A stretch of 64,000 bases of DNA from JAAELZ01 sp965223465 (GCA_965223465.1 OZ245025.1:1364001-1428000), one strand, 5' to 3'. Positions 36,969 to 45,447 are shown, counted from the first letter of the stretch. Notes: generated from the letters alone by a model not told the origin. Numbers and translations are program-made.

Positions 36969-37277
36969 ATGACAACCAAGATTAAAATTAAGCAACAAGC
37001 CAATGGTCACGACGTGCTCGTACTGGCCAAGCATCCAATGGAAACCGGCAACCGTAAAGACCAAAAAACCGGCGAATTAATTCCTGCTCACTACATCACA
37101 ACCATGAACTTTGCGGTAAATGGCACCAATGTGGTTGAAGCCTCGCTCAGTCAAGGTGTATCAAAAAACCCACTGATCGGTGCTAACCTTGCCGGACTTA
37201 AAGCGGGGGACACCGTTTCTGTCAGCTGGGTTGATAACAAAGATGGCAGTGAATCTGCGGAAGCAGTCGTTAAATAA
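36969..37277 (+). CDS. soxZ: Sulfur-carrier partner protein SoxZ
   Basis: A 102-residue immunoglobulin-like protein without a signal peptide, carried out with SoxY by the Tat system. It shows the SoxZ pattern KHPMETGNRKDQKTGELIPAHYI and a C-terminal DTVSVSWVDNKDGSESAEA. It stabilises SoxY and presents the cysteine arm to partner enzymes. Confidence 0.96.
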   Translation: MTTKIKIKQQANGHDVLVLAKHPMETGNRKDQKTGELIPAHYITTMNFAVNGTNVVEASLSQGVSKNPLIGANLAGLKAGDTVSVSWVDNKDGSESAEAVVK

Positions 37278-37292
37278 AAACCAGCGTAAAAG

Positions 37293-37317
37293 GCAAGACC
37301 AGCTGCGCTGGTCTTGC
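37293..37317 (+). promoter_or_regulatory. 11-bp hairpin between soxZ and soxA
   Basis: A perfect 11-bp stem, GCAAGACCAGC (37293-37303) with GCTGGTCTTGC (37307-37317), closes a 3-nt loop. No T run follows, so it is more likely an mRNA-stabilising or processing element that sets soxXYZ against soxA levels than a full terminator. Confidence 0.6.
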
Positions 37318-37348
37318 TCTAAGCCAAACCGGAGGATAATTATTCATA

Positions 37349-38209
37349 ATGAAAAAACTAATTAAAAGCGTAACCGCACTAGGCCTGCTTGCGGCTACTG
37401 GCCTAACTTTTGCGGTTCCTACTGTAGAAGAAGTCACCAGTGACATAGAGGAGTTTCAGGGGTATTTCAAAAAGAAGTTCCCAGACGTTACACTCGAAGC
37501 GTATAAAGATGGCATTAACGCGCTGCCACAATACGCGGAACGCCGGGCAAACTGGGAAATGTTGATGGAGTTCCCACCTTTCGAAGAGCATGTGGAAAAG
37601 GGCCTAGAAGAATGGGCCACCCCACTCCCTAATGGTACAACGCTGGATGCGTGCTTTGAAGGAAAGCCACCCGGCAATGAATACCCTTACGTGGATGCTG
37701 ATGGAAAGATACACAGTATCGAAACGGATATTAACGCCTGTCTTACCGCCAACGGGGCAGAAAAGGAAAAATATACCGGACAGAAAATGGCACGTCTTAC
37801 GGTTGCCTATAAATCACGCGCCAATGGCGAGCCCATGAATGTGGATTATTCCAGTGACGCAATGCGCGCCTGGTATGAAAAAGGGCGTCAGTTTTACTGG
37901 GCTAAGCGGGGACAGCTCAATCTCTCTTGCGCAGATTGCCACGTGCATAATTCCAGTAATAAAATGCGTGGCGACGTCTTAAGCGCAGGGCTTGGACACG
38001 GTACTGGCTTTCCGGTCTATCGAACAAAATGGGCGGTCGCCAATAGTAAGAAACCTATGGGCACTCTACACCGCCGCTATAAAGGCTGTAATCAAAATAT
38101 TCGCGCAGAGCCTTTCAAGCCAGGTGGCGAAGAGTATCTTGCTTTAGAGGCCTATGAAGCAATTATGAATACGGGCGTTCCGCTGAGCGTACCAAGCCAA
38201 CGACAATAG
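37349..38209 (+). CDS. soxA: Sulfur oxidation cytochrome SoxA, monohaem type
   Basis: Catalytic partner of SoxX. The 286 residues have a signal peptide, then one haem motif CADCH at 194-198 and the modified active-site cysteine C247 in HRRYKGCNQNIRAEPF. The N-terminal domain has lost its haem: only C102 and C131 remain, which probably form the disulfide seen in monohaem SoxA proteins. GGAGG precedes the ATG. It is the last gene of soxXYZA and is followed by a bidirectional terminator. soxB, needed to release sulfate, is not in the window. Confidence 0.95.
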   Translation: MKKLIKSVTALGLLAATGLTFAVPTVEEVTSDIEEFQGYFKKKFPDVTLEAYKDGINALPQYAERRANWEMLMEFPPFEEHVEKGLEEWATPLPNGTTLDACFEGKPPGNEYPYVDADGKIHSIETDINACLTANGAEKEKYTGQKMARLTVAYKSRANGEPMNVDYSSDAMRAWYEKGRQFYWAKRGQLNLSCADCHVHNSSNKMRGDVLSAGLGHGTGFPVYRTKWAVANSKKPMGTLHRRYKGCNQNIRAEPFKPGGEEYLALEAYEAIMNTGVPLSVPSQRQ

Positions 38210-38233
38210 ATTTCATAAAATCCTCTAGCTTGG

Positions 38234-38264
38234 AAAAAACCTGGTCTTCGTACCAGGTTTTTTT
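38234..38264. terminator. Bidirectional terminator between soxA and the bioC-like gene
   Basis: A stem of about 10 bp (AAAACCTGGT paired with ACCAGGTTTT) is flanked by A and T runs on both sides, so it can stop transcription from soxA and from the convergent methyltransferase-like gene. It touches the stop codon of the latter. Confidence 0.85.
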
Positions 38265-38979
38265 ACGTTACCGCAACCGGTATAACGTTTTCAATAATGG
38301 GCATTTTTGCATGCACTAGCATTATCTCTACTGTTTCCACATACTTTCCTTCCGCCTGAATAATTTGCTCAACGTGCTTACAAAATGTCTTATATAACTC
38401 TTTTCCACTGAGCGTCATTCGCTGCTCTGGATGCATATTCACCCCAAAAATTTTATTGGCGTCTGCGGCCAAAACCTTCGCGCTGGTGTATTCCAATTTA
38501 ATAATATTTGATTCGACCACGACTTCTTTGAAGCCATTCCCCAGTAGAGCATCCCCGATCTCCTGCAGACTATAAAATGCATTAAAGTGAGGATAGCTGT
38601 CCACCTCTGCGAGCAATGATTTTGACCGCACAGCTGTCTGTTCACCATACGCACTGAACCAACAGCGCCCTTCAGGTGCTAACATGCGCTGCACGGTCTG
38701 GATAAACGCGGCCGCATCCAGCCAGTCAAAGGCTAAATTACTGAGCAAAACCTGATAGTGGCTATTTAAAATGATGTCGTTCTGCAACGCCGCTGGCGGT
38801 ATACAGGCCGCAAATGGTAGTTGATCGAACTCGATCTCTTTGGGTAAGTTCAGTATAAAAGATGGAGATTGTTCGTATAGCAGCAAACCTTTGGGAGGTA
38901 GGCTCAGCGTCTTGCCCTTGGTTAAGTTGAATATAATTATCCAACTGCTCGAGTAATGATTTTTGTGCTGATTGCGCAA
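38263..38979 (-). CDS. BioC-like methyltransferase, degenerate and probably frameshifted
   Basis: The C-terminal half resembles the malonyl-ACP O-methyltransferase BioC: HYQVLLSNLAFDWLDAAAFIQTVQRMLAPEGRCWFSAYG, then FNAFYSLQEIGDALLGNGF. The SAM-binding glycine motif expected before it is missing; KGLLLYEQSPSFILNLP stands there. A plausible BioC-like N-terminus (RAQQPKIDFIAQSAQKSLLE) is read in another frame, from a GTG at 39064 down to about 38940. That points to an indel near 38940-38980. A position divergent from comF also fits a bio locus. It is either a pseudogene or a protein that has lost SAM binding; the start used here is therefore arbitrary. Confidence 0.55.
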   Translation of the reverse strand: MRNQHKNHYSSSWIIIFNLTKGKTLSLPPKGLLLYEQSPSFILNLPKEIEFDQLPFAACIPPAALQNDIILNSHYQVLLSNLAFDWLDAAAFIQTVQRMLAPEGRCWFSAYGEQTAVRSKSLLAEVDSYPHFNAFYSLQEIGDALLGNGFKEVVVESNIIKLEYTSAKVLAADANKIFGVNMHPEQRMTLSGKELYKTFCKHVEQIIQAEGKYVETVEIMLVHAKMPIIENVIPVAVT

Positions 38980-39122
38980 TAAAATCGATCTTAGGTTGCT
39001 GCGCCCTCAAAATCGTATGTTTTTGCAACTTGCGTTCAATACGGGTTTTAATACAATGTTCCACTCAATAATCTATTATTTACGAGAAACAATGGATTTT
39101 ACTGTTTAAGCCAGCAGGTAAC

Positions 39123-39914
39123 ATGGAAGATCTTAAACGTATTTTCTCTTCAAAAAGTTGGCGAATCGTTAGCCAACGACTATTTCCCTGCGTCTGCAAA
39201 CTGTGCAACCAAACCAGCCGTGAATTGGTTTGTAACCAGTGCCAGGTAAAGTTATATTTGCCCAAAAATGTTTGCCGTCGATGTGGCGAGAGTATGGTAG
39301 CGAGACGGATACTCACACAAGACAGCATCAATCTCTGTGGTGCGTGCATTCATCAGCCGCCGGCCTATTCCCAAACAATATTTGCTTTCACGTACGAAGG
39401 AAAGGCTGCCAGGCTCGTTCAGCAGTTTAAATTCAGGGAAGATTTGGCCCTTTGCCACTTTCTTGCGGAGCGGGTTAGCGATCAAGTCCTAGCACAAAGC
39501 AATAACCTGGAACGACCAGATGCCCTTATTCCCATCCCGTTACACCTAGAACGACTCAAGCAACGCGGATTTAACCAATCGCTTGAACTGGCCAAGTACA
39601 TCGGTAAACAGCTTGATATTGCTGTGTACAAAGATAGCTTGATACGAAAGCGCGCCACGCCCCAGCAATCTGGTTTGAGCCGCAAGGCGCGCCAACGCAA
39701 TATCCAAGGTGCTTTTCAACTTGGGCAGTCAGGCGCTGTAAACATTGCAGCCCTAAAAGACAAGCATATCGCCATCGTGGATGATGTCATCACCACAGGT
39801 GCCACAGTGCGCGAAGCGGCGAAGGTTCTAAACCGTTCTGGGCCCAGCAAAATAAGCGTATTCGCGATTGCAAAAACTCAACAAGATAATGTATCACCTG
39901 TGGATAAGAAGTAA
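39123..39914 (+). CDS. comF: ComF family phosphoribosyltransferase-like protein
   Basis: A 263-residue ComF/GntX-type protein: an N-terminal zinc-finger region with cysteine pairs CKLC, CNQC, CRRC and CGAC (about 25-75), then a type I PRTase domain ending in IAIVDDVITTGATVREAAKVL, the PRPP-binding loop. ComF proteins act in DNA uptake or in use of extracellular DNA, with an unclear enzymatic role. Its proximity to the pil genes would suit natural competence. It is divergent from the bioC-like gene. Confidence 0.93.
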   Translation: MEDLKRIFSSKSWRIVSQRLFPCVCKLCNQTSRELVCNQCQVKLYLPKNVCRRCGESMVARRILTQDSINLCGACIHQPPAYSQTIFAFTYEGKAARLVQQFKFREDLALCHFLAERVSDQVLAQSNNLERPDALIPIPLHLERLKQRGFNQSLELAKYIGKQLDIAVYKDSLIRKRATPQQSGLSRKARQRNIQGAFQLGQSGAVNIAALKDKHIAIVDDVITTGATVREAAKVLNRSGPSKISVFAIAKTQQDNVSPVDKK

Positions 39915-40011
39915 TAATAACGAAGCTTCGGATTCACATTAACCTTTAAGTTTTGCGCAAAAACCCTTCATTTTCCTCAACTTTGGTAAGTTTACTTACA
40001 TAGTATAAAAG

Positions 40012-40569
40012 TTAAAACCTGCAACTCGTCGGCAAATACTTAAACGCCGCGGTAGTAGTATTGCTGGTCCGACAACCCCACACAATCGGAGAATCAGGGA
40101 CTAAAGGTGCGGTTGGAATGCCTGTTGCAGGATTCAATGCACCACTTCCCGGATATAAATCAAGCGTATCACCCAAAGCAGTCCCAAGGTTACCCGCATA
40201 GGTAAGTGTAATAACGGCATCACCCAGTACCGGCGCTGTCACATCGCCCACACCCGCTATACCGATGGACGCCACCTTGTCTGTCGCGGTAAACTGATAC
40301 TGGTAGCCGTAGCTTCCAGGAGGTGGGACACCCGTCCCGGGGTACGCGACGATTGCACCCGTGCTTTTATCAGCAAGGGTTTCAACCACAGCGCCTTTAG
40401 CCGCCGAAGAAAGCGCGTAACCTTCTGCAATTTGCGTACGAATAGTGTAGTTCTGATAGGCAGGCACCGCGATCGCCGCCAGGATAGCGATAATCGCCAC
40501 CGTAATCATTAATTCGATCAGGGTAAATCCTCTCTGACCTGCGGTTTTAATATTTCTACGTCTTTTCAT
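40012..40569 (-). CDS. pilA: Type IV major pilin, PilA paralogue 1
   Basis: Type IVa prepilin of 185 residues. The leader ends in QRG, processed before F in GFTLIELMITVAIIAILAAIA, with Glu5 of the mature protein retained. The N-terminal helix continues PAYQNYTIRTQIAEGY, and two cysteines near the C-terminus (VWGCRTS, PTSCRF) form the usual D-loop disulfide. The start at 40569 is set by GGAG 8 nt upstream. It is about 60% like the second pilin at 41568, with the TfpZ-type gene between them, as judged by eye. Confidence 0.9.
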   Translation of the reverse strand: MKRRRNIKTAGQRGFTLIELMITVAIIAILAAIAVPAYQNYTIRTQIAEGYALSSAAKGAVVETLADKSTGAIVAYPGTGVPPPGSYGYQYQFTATDKVASIGIAGVGDVTAPVLGDAVITLTYAGNLGTALGDTLDLYPGSGALNPATGIPTAPLVPDSPIVWGCRTSNTTTAAFKYLPTSCRF

Positions 40570-40730
40570 GTCCAACACTCCAATTGTTTAATTTTCCAAT
40601 AATAATGGTTTATACGTTTCTTATATATCTTCAATAAAATGAGCTGATAGCCAAATATTGACAGTGATAACTATGTTCACTAACCCGACTAAAGTTCAAT
40701 CCAGAAATTTTCATTAGTAAGCCCAAATCA

Positions 40731-41462
40731 TTACCACGGCTGTAACGGTGAAATGCCAATAATCTCAGCCGTTTCACGCTCTATCAATACTGTTGCGGAG
40801 CTAACCCGGTGCATGAGAGGTAGATAGGCATCTGCTTCCGGCCAGCGTTGTTTGAGTTGCTCCACTTCAGCTGCTGGGTTAAATCGTTCCAGTTCTTCTA
40901 GGCCAATCGCATGCTCGCGAATTTGATCTGTCGCATTACTGAACGGTTGATATAAATCCGGACGCTGCGGCAAATCAACCCCGGCAAATACCGACTCTAG
41001 TGTAAGCGTATTGCGCTCCTCAACGTCTTCTGGCGCCTTTGCATAAACCCACTTTGGCCCAAACCACGGTGCTTTTTGGTATGCGGGTGGCGTATTCTCT
41101 CGTGATTTAGTGTCTAATTCGAGCACCTGGACTAAATCAAATCTGTCAATGTTGAACACCACCCATGCCGGCCTACCCACAGATACTGTCCAGATACCGT
41201 AAACAAATGCGCTGATTTGCAGCAGGGCAATCACACTAAGATCAAATTTTAGTGAAGGCTTATCACGTTTGAACACAATGAATGTCAACACTGGGCCGAT
41301 GATCACGTCTATCCCAATGATGAGGAAAAAGATTTTTTCCACACCAATTAGCTGGTGCATAGGCGCTGGATACCAGAGCTTGAACACCAGCAGCATGACC
41401 AGTAACGCCACTACGCCAGATATAAGAAGATGAATCGAAAAGGCAATCAAGCGGTCTTTCAT
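40731..41462 (-). CDS. TfpX/TfpZ family type IV pilin accessory protein
   Basis: A 243-residue inner-membrane protein. It has three or four N-terminal TM segments (LLISGVVALLVMLLVF, EKIFFLIIGIDVIIGPVLTFIVF, DLSVIALLQISAFVYGIWTV) followed by a soluble domain, a pattern typical of the TfpX/TfpZ pilin accessory proteins. These bind the cognate pilin and help its assembly or stability. The start is placed at ATG 41462 because an in-frame extension to 41543 would have to run through the terminator at 41491-41518. It sits between the two pilin genes. Confidence 0.85.
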   Translation of the reverse strand: MKDRLIAFSIHLLISGVVALLVMLLVFKLWYPAPMHQLIGVEKIFFLIIGIDVIIGPVLTFIVFKRDKPSLKFDLSVIALLQISAFVYGIWTVSVGRPAWVVFNIDRFDLVQVLELDTKSRENTPPAYQKAPWFGPKWVYAKAPEDVEERNTLTLESVFAGVDLPQRPDLYQPFSNATDQIREHAIGLEELERFNPAAEVEQLKQRWPEADAYLPLMHRVSSATVLIERETAEIIGISPLQPW

Positions 41463-41490
41463 TTTCTGATTCGCGTATAAAATATCTGGT

Positions 41491-41518
41491 AAAAAAAAGG
41501 GCCGCAGTTGCGGCCCTT
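41491..41518 (-). terminator. Intrinsic terminator after pilin 2
   Basis: On the minus strand AAGGGCCGCA pairs with TGCGGCCCTT around a 2-nt loop and is followed by T residues. It lies 50 bp after the stop of the second pilin. It should cut pilin mRNA and leave the accessory gene to readthrough. Confidence 0.9.
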
Positions 41519-41567
41519 CTATTATGCTATATACATTAGGCATTTTCTGCCCAACTCATTCAATCAA

Positions 41568-42125
41568 TTAGTACCGGCAATTTGATGGTACAAATTTAAA
41601 TGTGGTGGCATCACTAGCGCTCAGCTTACAACCCCACACGAGCGGTGCACCTGGAATCATAACGTCTGCAGGAAGACCGTCTGTTGGGTCTACTGCACCA
41701 CTACCCGGTTGCAATTGAACTGTCTGGCCATTCAATGCAGTATTCAGATTACCGACATACAAAACATCGATCTGGCCATCACCTGCTGCAGGAGCCTGAA
41801 CGTCACCAACTTCAGCAATTGCGATCTGCGCGACCTTGTCAGTTGCAGTAAACTGATACCCATAGCTACCCAAAGGAGGCGCACCTACACCAGTATACGC
41901 TGCAATCGCACCTGTATTTCGGTTGGCGACGGTTTCTGCAACGGCAGTCTTGGCTGCTGACGCCAATACATAACCTTCAGAAATCTGGGTACGGATGGTG
42001 TAGTTCTGATACGCCGGTAAGGCGATGGCTGCCAGGATGGCGACAATCGCCACCGTAATCATTAATTCGATCAAAGTAAAACCTTTTTGACCCTGAACTT
42101 TTACATTTTGCATCAATGTTTTCAT
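41568..42125 (-). CDS. pilA: Type IV major pilin, PilA paralogue 2
   Basis: Type IVa prepilin of 185 residues. The leader ends in QKG before F of GFTLIELMITVAIVAILAAIALPAY, and C-terminal cysteines (VWGCKLS, PSNCRY) form the D-loop. It is very like the pilin at 40012, but differs through the surface-exposed middle part. GGAG lies 9 nt upstream. A strong promoter at 42291-42318 and a strong terminator bracket this copy, so it is the better candidate for the main pilus subunit. The pilB-pilC-pilD genes are divergent. Confidence 0.93.
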   Translation of the reverse strand: MKTLMQNVKVQGQKGFTLIELMITVAIVAILAAIALPAYQNYTIRTQISEGYVLASAAKTAVAETVANRNTGAIAAYTGVGAPPLGSYGYQFTATDKVAQIAIAEVGDVQAPAAGDGQIDVLYVGNLNTALNGQTVQLQPGSGAVDPTDGLPADVMIPGAPLVWGCKLSASDATTFKFVPSNCRY

Positions 42126-42290
42126 TTTTTAACACTCCAAATAATAAAATTAAAAATAATTTAAATTAGCGCATCTAAAAATATTTAAGACGGGCCATTC
42201 GTTTAAAAAAGATTTCGGGCTAGAAACCGATCAATTGTTTTATTAAAACCGATGATCTTTGTTTTTTTACCGTTTATCTATTTTTTATGC

Positions 42291-42318
42291 ATTATATCCA
42301 TCCAACTTCACAATGCAA
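42291..42318 (-). promoter_or_regulatory. Sigma-70-type promoter of the pilin gene
   Basis: On the minus strand TTGCAT (42318-42313) and TATAAT (42296-42291) are separated by 16 bp. Transcription would start near 42284 and give a leader of about 160 nt. I do not find the -24/-12 sigma-54 motif usual for pilA in many relatives. Confidence 0.65.
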
Positions 42319-42402
42319 GCATATTTTGCACTTTTTTTTAATTATTCGGTTTATTTTTGTATATTTTCGGTTCTTATCGTGTCATAAAAGGTGAGAACAT
42401 CG

Positions 42403-42448
42403 TATAATTTGCCATTCAACGGCGCAGTTGAATGACACATAGGTGTCA
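42403..42448 (+). promoter_or_regulatory. -10 box and two adjoining dyads upstream of pilB
   Basis: TATAAT at 42403-42408 may be the pilB -10 box. Directly after it come two inverted repeats. ATTCAAC (42414-42420) pairs with GTTGAAT (42427-42433). TGACAC (42433-42438) pairs with GTGTCA (42443-42448). The second is a 16-bp operator-like dyad. Their position just downstream of the promoter suggests a repressor site or a leader hairpin; the regulator is unknown. Confidence 0.45.
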
Positions 42449-42497
42449 AATCGCCTATACTTCGGCCAACACAATATATTAAACCTGTATCACCGCT

Positions 42498-44201
42498 ATG
42501 CCATCAGCACTTGCAAAACAACTCTATAAAAACGACACCCTGACCAAACAGGAAATCAAGCGCATCGAAGACGAGGCGGAAAAAAACCAGCGTTCGTTTC
42601 TTGAACAAGCTTTAAAGGAAGAAGATGTGCCCACCGGACATATATTACAAACCGTCGCCGAGATGGAGAAAATGGTGCTGGTTGACCTCGAAAGGGTTAA
42701 CGTTGATAGCTTGCCGCTGGATGCTTTACCGGGCCGCATGATTGAGGAATATCAGATTTTGCCACTGAGTAAACGAGGGAACCGCCTGATTGTTGCCATT
42801 GGCAACCCCGAAAATAAAGTATCGCTAGCGCAATCGCTTACTCAGGCCCGTTTTCATACCAACCTGACCATCACCCCTATAATATGTAACGCAGAGGTTC
42901 TGGCCAATATCACCAAGAAAATTGGCGCCAGCACAGGAGTAGGTTCCTTCGGGGCGATTCCGGATGAAATTAATTTCGACGAAGTCTCTATCGTTGATGA
43001 GGGCGAAGACGAAGACACGGGTGGAGTTGATCTGGACGACAACAGCCCGGTGGTCCAATATGTTAACAAGATACTGCGCGATGCCATCAATTTAAGCGTT
43101 TCAGACATACATATCGAACCGTATGAACACAAAGCCAGAATCCGATACCGTATTGACGGCGTACTGACGGATGGAGGTAGCCCACCACTTAGACTCGTGC
43201 AAAATATTGCTTCGCGTATTAAGGTAATGGCGCGTCTGGATATCGCTGAAAGAAGGCTACCGCAGGACGGTCGTATTAAAATTCAATTTTCCCGTTCTCG
43301 CACCATCGATTTTCGAGTCAGCACCATGCCGACCATATTCGGTGAGAAAGTCGTGCTTCGGATTCTGGATCAGAGTGGTAACAGCTTAACCCTTGACACT
43401 CTAGGAATGGGACCAGAACAACTCGAGTTATATAGTAAAGCAACGCACCAACCACATGGCATGATTTTGGTAACGGGACCAACAGGAAGCGGCAAAACCG
43501 TTACTCTATATTCAGCCCTGGACGTGCTGAACACACCGGACCGGAATATCAGCTCAGCGGAAGATCCGGTTGAAATCTATGCTGAAGGAATCAACCAAGT
43601 ATCGGTCAATGAAAAATATGATCTTACGTTCGCCCGGGTATTGCGTGCATTTTTACGACAAGATCCGGATGTGCTCATGGTGGGTGAGATACGTGACTTG
43701 GAAACCGCAGATATTGCAATCAAAGCCGCGCAAACGGGACACCTGGTATTATCTACCCTGCACACCAACGATGCACCCAGTGCGATCACGCGAATGATCA
43801 ACATGGGGGTCGCCCCTTTTAACATAGCGTCGACCGTGAACCTAGTCATCGCCCAACGACTGGTCAGACGCTTGTGCAATGCATGTAAAAAAGAAACCAC
43901 TTTATCCACCGCGGTTTTGCTTGATACCGGATTTACTGAGGATCAGATTGAAGAACTCACCCTTTATGAACCCGTCGGCTGCAGCGGCTGTACTAATGGT
44001 TATAGTGGGCGTACAGGTATTTATGAGATGATGCCAATATCCGAACAGACCGCTGAGTTGATCATGAATAAAGCAACAGAGGCCGAACTCGCGCGGCAGA
44101 TACGCGAAGAAGGAACGCTCACTTTAAAGCAGGAAGGCTTGAAGAAAGTCACCGCAGGTATAACCAGTCTAGCGGAAGTTGAACGCGTAACTAAATCTTA
44201 G
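42498..44201 (+). CDS. pilB: Type IV pilus extension ATPase PilB
   Basis: Hexameric secretion-type ATPase that powers pilus extension. The 567 residues show an N-terminal MshEN/T2SSE_N domain (about 10-150), the N2 domain, and the catalytic domain with Walker A GPTGSGKT, the Asp box, the His box (TGHLVLSTLHTNDA) and Walker B VLMVGEIRD. The tetracysteine zinc site is CNAC plus CSGC. Downstream pilC follows after 3 bp and pilD after 22 bp more, so it heads the pilBCD-coaE operon. Confidence 0.96.
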   Translation: MPSALAKQLYKNDTLTKQEIKRIEDEAEKNQRSFLEQALKEEDVPTGHILQTVAEMEKMVLVDLERVNVDSLPLDALPGRMIEEYQILPLSKRGNRLIVAIGNPENKVSLAQSLTQARFHTNLTITPIICNAEVLANITKKIGASTGVGSFGAIPDEINFDEVSIVDEGEDEDTGGVDLDDNSPVVQYVNKILRDAINLSVSDIHIEPYEHKARIRYRIDGVLTDGGSPPLRLVQNIASRIKVMARLDIAERRLPQDGRIKIQFSRSRTIDFRVSTMPTIFGEKVVLRILDQSGNSLTLDTLGMGPEQLELYSKATHQPHGMILVTGPTGSGKTVTLYSALDVLNTPDRNISSAEDPVEIYAEGINQVSVNEKYDLTFARVLRAFLRQDPDVLMVGEIRDLETADIAIKAAQTGHLVLSTLHTNDAPSAITRMINMGVAPFNIASTVNLVIAQRLVRRLCNACKKETTLSTAVLLDTGFTEDQIEELTLYEPVGCSGCTNGYSGRTGIYEMMPISEQTAELIMNKATEAELARQIREEGTLTLKQEGLKKVTAGITSLAEVERVTKS

Positions 44202-44204
44202 ATT

Positions 44205-45425
44205 ATGGCTACACAGATAAAGAAAGAGAAACTCCATACCTTCAATTGGCGTGGAGTCAACGTTAAAGGCATAAAGGAAAATGGGGAAATAGAGGCTGCT
44301 TCGGCGCGCATGGCACGTATGATGTTGCGCCAACGGCGGATCAAAGTCACCAAACTTAAGAAAGAAGCAAAACCACTGTTTGGCGGGCAAAAGGTCAAAA
44401 ACCGTGATATTGTGGTATTAACTCGGCAACTAGCCACTTTAATTGAAGGGGGTATCCCCGTCGCTGAATCACTCACAGCGGTGGGTAACAGTAGCGATAA
44501 TGCGGCGGTGCGAAAGTTACTCAGGAAAATCCGCGAACGCGTAGAGACAGGTGACAACCTGACCAGCGCACTGCGCGCGCACAAAGAACATTTTAACCCG
44601 CTCTATATAGGCTTAGTCGGCGTGGGTGAGGATTCCGGTACGCTCGGGCCAATGATGGCCAGAATAGCGACTTACCTTGAAAAGGCGGAAGCCTTGAAGG
44701 GAAAAGTAAAGTCTGCCTTAACTTACCCAGTGATTGTAACTATTTTAGGCACACTCATTGCATCGGGACTGCTTATCTTTATCATCCCGCAGTTTCAGGA
44801 GTTGTTTAATAATTTTGGTGCGGAGCTACCTGCACTCACCAAGGCTGTCATAAAAGCCTCTGAATTTATGCAGGCGAATTGGTGGATTATTCTGGGCGTA
44901 ATCATCATATATTTTCATATACACCGAGCCATGTACCGAAAAAGCTTAAAAGTGGAAACCTACACCGATAGAGCGATCCTTAAAATCCCCGTTTTCGGTG
45001 AACTGATCCGAAAAGGAATCTTGGCGAAAATTGCACGTACCATCGCTATTATGTTTCGCGCGGGCATTCCCATGGTGGAAACCCTGGCCACGGTAGGGCC
45101 CGCCTCTGGTAATCAGGTATATGTGCAATCCATCGCCAAGGTCAGAACTGATGTCTCTACCGGCCAACCGCTGGAATCCTCACTTCGAGATGCTAAGGTC
45201 TTTCCATCAATGATATTGCAAATGGTAAAAACGGGTGAGGAAACGGGTGAGCTGGATGCAATGCTGGATAGAGCTGCCGATTTTTATGAAGATGAAGTAG
45301 ATAATATGGTCTCAGCGATAAGTAGCCTGGTTGAACCCATACTAGTTGTATTTCTGGGTGCAATCATTGGTGTTGTCGTCATCGCCATGTATCTACCCAT
45401 ATTCAATCTCGCCTCTGTATTCTAG
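44205..45425 (+). CDS. pilC: Type IV pilus inner-membrane platform protein PilC
   Basis: Polytopic platform protein that couples PilB rotation to pilin insertion. The 406 residues have two T2SSF domains: the first around LTRQLATLIEGGIPVAESL and YPVIVTILGTLIASGLLIFIIPQF, the second around ARTIAIMFRAGIPMVETL and VEPILVVFLGAIIGVVVIAMYLP. It begins 3 bp after the pilB stop. Confidence 0.96.
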   Translation: MATQIKKEKLHTFNWRGVNVKGIKENGEIEAASARMARMMLRQRRIKVTKLKKEAKPLFGGQKVKNRDIVVLTRQLATLIEGGIPVAESLTAVGNSSDNAAVRKLLRKIRERVETGDNLTSALRAHKEHFNPLYIGLVGVGEDSGTLGPMMARIATYLEKAEALKGKVKSALTYPVIVTILGTLIASGLLIFIIPQFQELFNNFGAELPALTKAVIKASEFMQANWWIILGVIIIYFHIHRAMYRKSLKVETYTDRAILKIPVFGELIRKGILAKIARTIAIMFRAGIPMVETLATVGPASGNQVYVQSIAKVRTDVSTGQPLESSLRDAKVFPSMILQMVKTGEETGELDAMLDRAADFYEDEVDNMVSAISSLVEPILVVFLGAIIGVVVIAMYLPIFNLASVF

Positions 45426-45447
45426 AAAAGAACACTGACTAAAATCT

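Noticed and set aside
41463..41543. N-terminal extension of the TfpZ-type gene
   Set aside because: The extension is the translation of the pilin terminator hairpin; the membrane domain begins after ATG 41462.
42126..42400. Sigma-54 promoter expected upstream of pilA
   Set aside because: The nearest TTGCA lacks the GG of a -24 element at the right distance; a TTGCAT-N16-TATAAT sigma-70 promoter explains the site better.
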